Shown here in pieces: positions 34,961 through 37,301 of a DNA stretch of 37,301 bases. The stretch is from Synechococcales cyanobacterium CRU_2_2 (GTDB lineage: Bacteria; Cyanobacteriota; Cyanobacteriia; PCC-9006; JAAUQQ01). Location of the stretch: positions 1-37,301 of the forward strand of contig JAAUOP010000037.1 in the NCBI GenBank assembly GCA_012034805.1. Reading direction: 5' to 3'. The position numbers were made by a program, and so were the translations under genes. The stretch's first letter is position 1. Each line of letters begins with the position of its first letter. The notes beneath the pieces were generated by a model. That model did no database searches. It saw only the letters and a list, made by a program, of their open reading frames with translations, and was not told the origin of the DNA.

Positions 34961-35866
34961 ATGGCGATCGCACCTCCTCCTGCCCTCAGCCCCACCTCGC
35001 TTCACACCTGGACTTGGCGGGATTATTCAATTCAGTTTACTCAGGTCACACCGTCTGACGATTCAGTACCCCTAATTCTCGTCCACGGATTTGGCGCTTC
35101 GATTGGCCATTGGAAGCACAATATCCCAGCACTAGCGGCGGCAGGATACCAGGTGTTTGCAATCGACTTGCTCGGTTTCGGCGCGTCCGAAAAGCCAGTC
35201 CTTGAATACAGCCTGGAGCTGTGGCAGGAGCTCCTGGTTGATTTTGCCCGCAAGTTTGTCCAGCACCCCGCAGTGTTGATTGGCAACTCCATTGGAGGCC
35301 TACTGAGCTTAATGCTCGCGGTCAACCACCCAGAATTAGTGCGAGGCATCGTCTTGCTCAACTGTGCCGGTGGCCTCAGCCATCGCCCGGACGAACTGCC
35401 ACCCCTGCTGCGATGGGTGATGGGCACATTCAACGCCCTGGTCAACTCCGAGCAACTGGGGCCTTTGATGTTCAACTTAGTACGCCGCAAGCCCCAGATT
35501 CGGCGCGCACTCCAGCAGGTCTACCGCAAACCTGGTTCGGTAACGGACGAGTTGGTGGAGATGCTCTACAAGCCCTCCTGCGACCCCAATGCCCAAAAGG
35601 TTTTTGCAGCGATTTTGACCGCACCCCCTGGCCCCACGATCGAGGAACTTCTGCCCCGGCTAGAAAAGCCAATGCTAGTGCTCTGGGGAGAAGACGACCC
35701 CTGGACACCGGTTGCAGGCAGTCAAATTTTCCAAGAGCACGCCCGTAGCCATGACACCGAGTTCATCTCGATTCCTCGGACGGGCCACTGCCCCCATGAT
35801 GAACGCCCTGAAATCATCAATCCACTGGTCACGAATTGGTTGCGATCGCAACTGGTTCGCAACTAA
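34961..35866 (+). CDS. Alpha/beta hydrolase
   Basis: A soluble serine hydrolase fold. The oxyanion-region motif LILVHGFGASIGHWKHN, the strand YQVFAIDLLGFGASEKP, the nucleophile elbow IGNSIGGL (Ser), the acid motif VLWGEDDPWTP and the catalytic His in RTGHCPHDERPE are all present. This subgroup is common in cyanobacteria and plant plastids, where some members act in chlorophyll breakdown; substrate here unknown. Start uncertain: ATG 34961 (MAIAPPPALS) or TTG 34904. A short stem AACTTG-TGAC-CAAGTT overlaps the stop. Confidence 0.88.
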   Translation: MAIAPPPALSPTSLHTWTWRDYSIQFTQVTPSDDSVPLILVHGFGASIGHWKHNIPALAAAGYQVFAIDLLGFGASEKPVLEYSLELWQELLVDFARKFVQHPAVLIGNSIGGLLSLMLAVNHPELVRGIVLLNCAGGLSHRPDELPPLLRWVMGTFNALVNSEQLGPLMFNLVRRKPQIRRALQQVYRKPGSVTDELVEMLYKPSCDPNAQKVFAAILTAPPGPTIEELLPRLEKPMLVLWGEDDPWTPVAGSQIFQEHARSHDTEFISIPRTGHCPHDERPEIINPLVTNWLRSQLVRN

Positions 35867-35976
35867 CTTGTGACCAAGTTGGTCGAAAAGAGTCGCGATC
35901 CCCTCGTTGGCGAATGAGCATTTTTACCAGTATGATTCAGGGCTGAAACTTCTAAAACTCTCGGGTGAGGAATTTG

Positions 35977-36962
35977 GTGTCCCAATCAGCTCGTCATGTG
36001 GTTCGTCGTCCCCGGCTTGAAAAATGGGTCCGTCAAGGCCTCAAGGGATTGGAAGCCTTTTCCCCTGCGATCGCAGTTGGATCGCCTTTCAAGTCTTCCT
36101 AACGCCACTACGAGACTATTTCCCCATCAGCGACGAAGAAAAAGCTGTGCTCAACAGCGCCCACACCCAGATGATTCGCTGCCAGCTGCCGGGGTACCGC
36201 AAGGCCCACCGAATTCAAACCTACACGTGGGACAGTGCTTCCCCCAGCGACCCCTGCCCGACCATTTTGCTGCTACATGGTTGGATGGCCTCTTCGAGTC
36301 ACATGGGGAGTTTTGTCAAACCGCTGCTAAAGTCGGGCTTTCGGGTGGTTGCCCTAGATGCCCCAGCCCACGGCTGTTCCAGTGGTGTTCGCAGCGATAT
36401 GCCTGCCTTCGCCCACGCGCTCAAAACCGTAGTGGATCAACTTGGCCCCGTAGACGGCATCATTGCCCATTCCTTCGGGGCGGCATCATGCTTGTTTTTG
36501 CTCCACGAGGAGCCGGATAGCATTGCCATCAAAAATCTAGCGCTGCTGGCTCCTCCTTCAGAGGTCAGTCTTTTGCTCGAAATTATCACCAATGGCCTCG
36601 GAGCTTCGCCGCAATTGCGGGCCGCAATGGAAGAACGATTTATCAAACGCTACGGCCATCCCCCCAGCCACTATACGATCGCCCGTATGGCCAGCCAAAA
36701 CCCACTGCCGGGGATCGTAATCCACGATCGCGATGATCAATTAGTGCCGTTTCGAGAAGGGGAGGCGATCGCCCAAAACTGGCCCCATAGCCAGCTGATC
36801 GCCTCTAGCGGCCTGGGCCATGGTGGCATTTTGCGGGATCCCGATATGATTGCTGAGGTGATTGCATTTCAGCAGGCCCATTGCCGTCCCTACGCTCCAC
36901 CGGCCTGGACAAAAACCGCCTGGGCTGAACGTAGTTTTGGGGCTGTCCTGAATCAGGTCTAG
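35977..36962 (+). pseudogene. Alpha/beta hydrolase, frameshifted near N-terminus
   Basis: A second alpha/beta hydrolase. GTG 35977 begins SQSARHVVRRPRLEKWVRQG and GLEAFSPAIAV. One base is missing at the GG of 36079-36080, after which IAFQVFLTPLRDYFPISDEE continues in another frame to the end. The core has ILLLHGWMASSSHMGSF, VVALDAPAHGCS, the nucleophile motif IAHSFGAAS, IHDRDDQLVPF (acid) and GLGHGGILRDP (His). Without repair only the part from ATG 36024 is open, with a spurious N-terminus. Substrate unknown. Confidence 0.82.
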
Positions 36963-37017
36963 GCAAACTCCCGGCAGCACCGACTCGGGGTCAGACCGGG
37001 TATGATCGAGCCATCGG

Positions 37018-37301
37018 ATGCTTGAATTTATGTCCCTTGTTTCGCCAAGACCGTTATCCAACCCACGATCGCCCCGCATCCGCATCAACGTAGAAAGCCA
37101 GATAGATGCCCATGAGCTCAATCAGCTTTTTATCAAGGTTGGTAAGCCTGTGCAGGATGTGGCGAAGCTTCGGTGCGCCTTAGAGCATTCGCTGTTTTGC
37201 GTGACAGCACGTCTGATCACCGGACGCCTATTGATTGGTTTTGCTCGAACAACGGAGACGGGGTGTTTAATGCAGCGATTCTAGATTGGGGTTGTTGATC
37301 C
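37018..37301 (+). pseudogene. GNAT acetyltransferase, 5' part, two frameshifts, cut by window end
   Basis: The start of a GNAT-family N-acetyltransferase like those of plastids and cyanobacteria: DAHELNQLFIKVGKPVQDVA, KLRCALEHSLFCVTAR, RLLIGFARTT. After that the frame is lost at 37254-37257. In the next frame GVFNAAILDW reads as the family continuation, and a further base is missing in the G run at 37288-37291 before VVDP, where the window ends. Start may be ATG 37030. Confidence 0.7.

Noticed and set aside
35996..36520. 174-codon frame in the second hydrolase
   Set aside because: Shadow of the frameshifted hydrolase; the hydrolase motifs lie in the other frames.

Overview
The window is from a cyanobacterium. 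The HIP1 octamer GCGATCGC recurs throughout. One gene encodes PetN, the tiny cytochrome b6f subunit, beside clpS. Others encode cyanobacterial small families (DUF2949, DUF2103), an Fe superoxide dismutase, an ECF sigma/anti-sigma pair, a PEP-CTERM vanadium haloperoxidase and a large LRR-Roc-COR (Roco) GTPase. The genus cannot be fixed from this sequence. No tRNA, rRNA or CRISPR array was recognised.

Layout. 0-5.9 kb: DUF2949 protein, a broken His-rich Ni/Co (NicO) transporter, Fe-SOD, a small hypothetical, a broken truB, two unknown proteins and a Nudix hydrolase. 6-10 kb: AGE-family sugar epimerase, an SQR-type flavoprotein with a premature stop, and a membrane-anchored SGNH-like protein. 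10-12 kb: an intergenic nested hairpin and an ACT-domain malic enzyme with two downstream hairpins. 12.2-15.4 kb: an unrecognised 360-aa protein behind a perfect 20-bp palindrome, a frameshifted UDP-glucuronate epimerase-like gene and a VanX-type D-Ala-D-Ala dipeptidase. 15.5-16.3 kb: rplU-rpmA. 16.5-20.6 kb: a possible IS200/IS605-type relic, a spondin/RTX protein, an RskA-like anti-sigma factor, its ECF sigma factor and a CIA30 protein. 20.7-25.8 kb: tex, a class V aminotransferase and cbiD. 25.9-30.6 kb: the Roco protein and the haloperoxidase. 30.7-37.3 kb: typA, DUF2103-clpS, petN plus a 43-aa membrane protein, a TPR protein, two alpha/beta hydrolases and the start of a GNAT acetyltransferase.

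Most genes are ordinary housekeeping or scattered accessory genes; few form real operons. The clear couplings are rplU-rpmA, sigma/anti-sigma (2-nt gap), DUF2103/clpS (4-nt overlap) and petN/small membrane protein.

Two observations stand out. First, seven genes are broken by eight single-base indels, mostly in or next to short homopolymers, and an eighth gene by a Trp-to-stop change. This density points to sequencing or assembly error more than biology, so the genes marked as pseudogenes may be intact in the organism. Second, the most unusual biology is the Roco protein. It has a mosaic codon composition and a C-terminal array of seven five-residue repeats that may also be translated separately from an internal start. 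The 360-aa protein with a palindrome at its translation start is the other candidate for follow-up.
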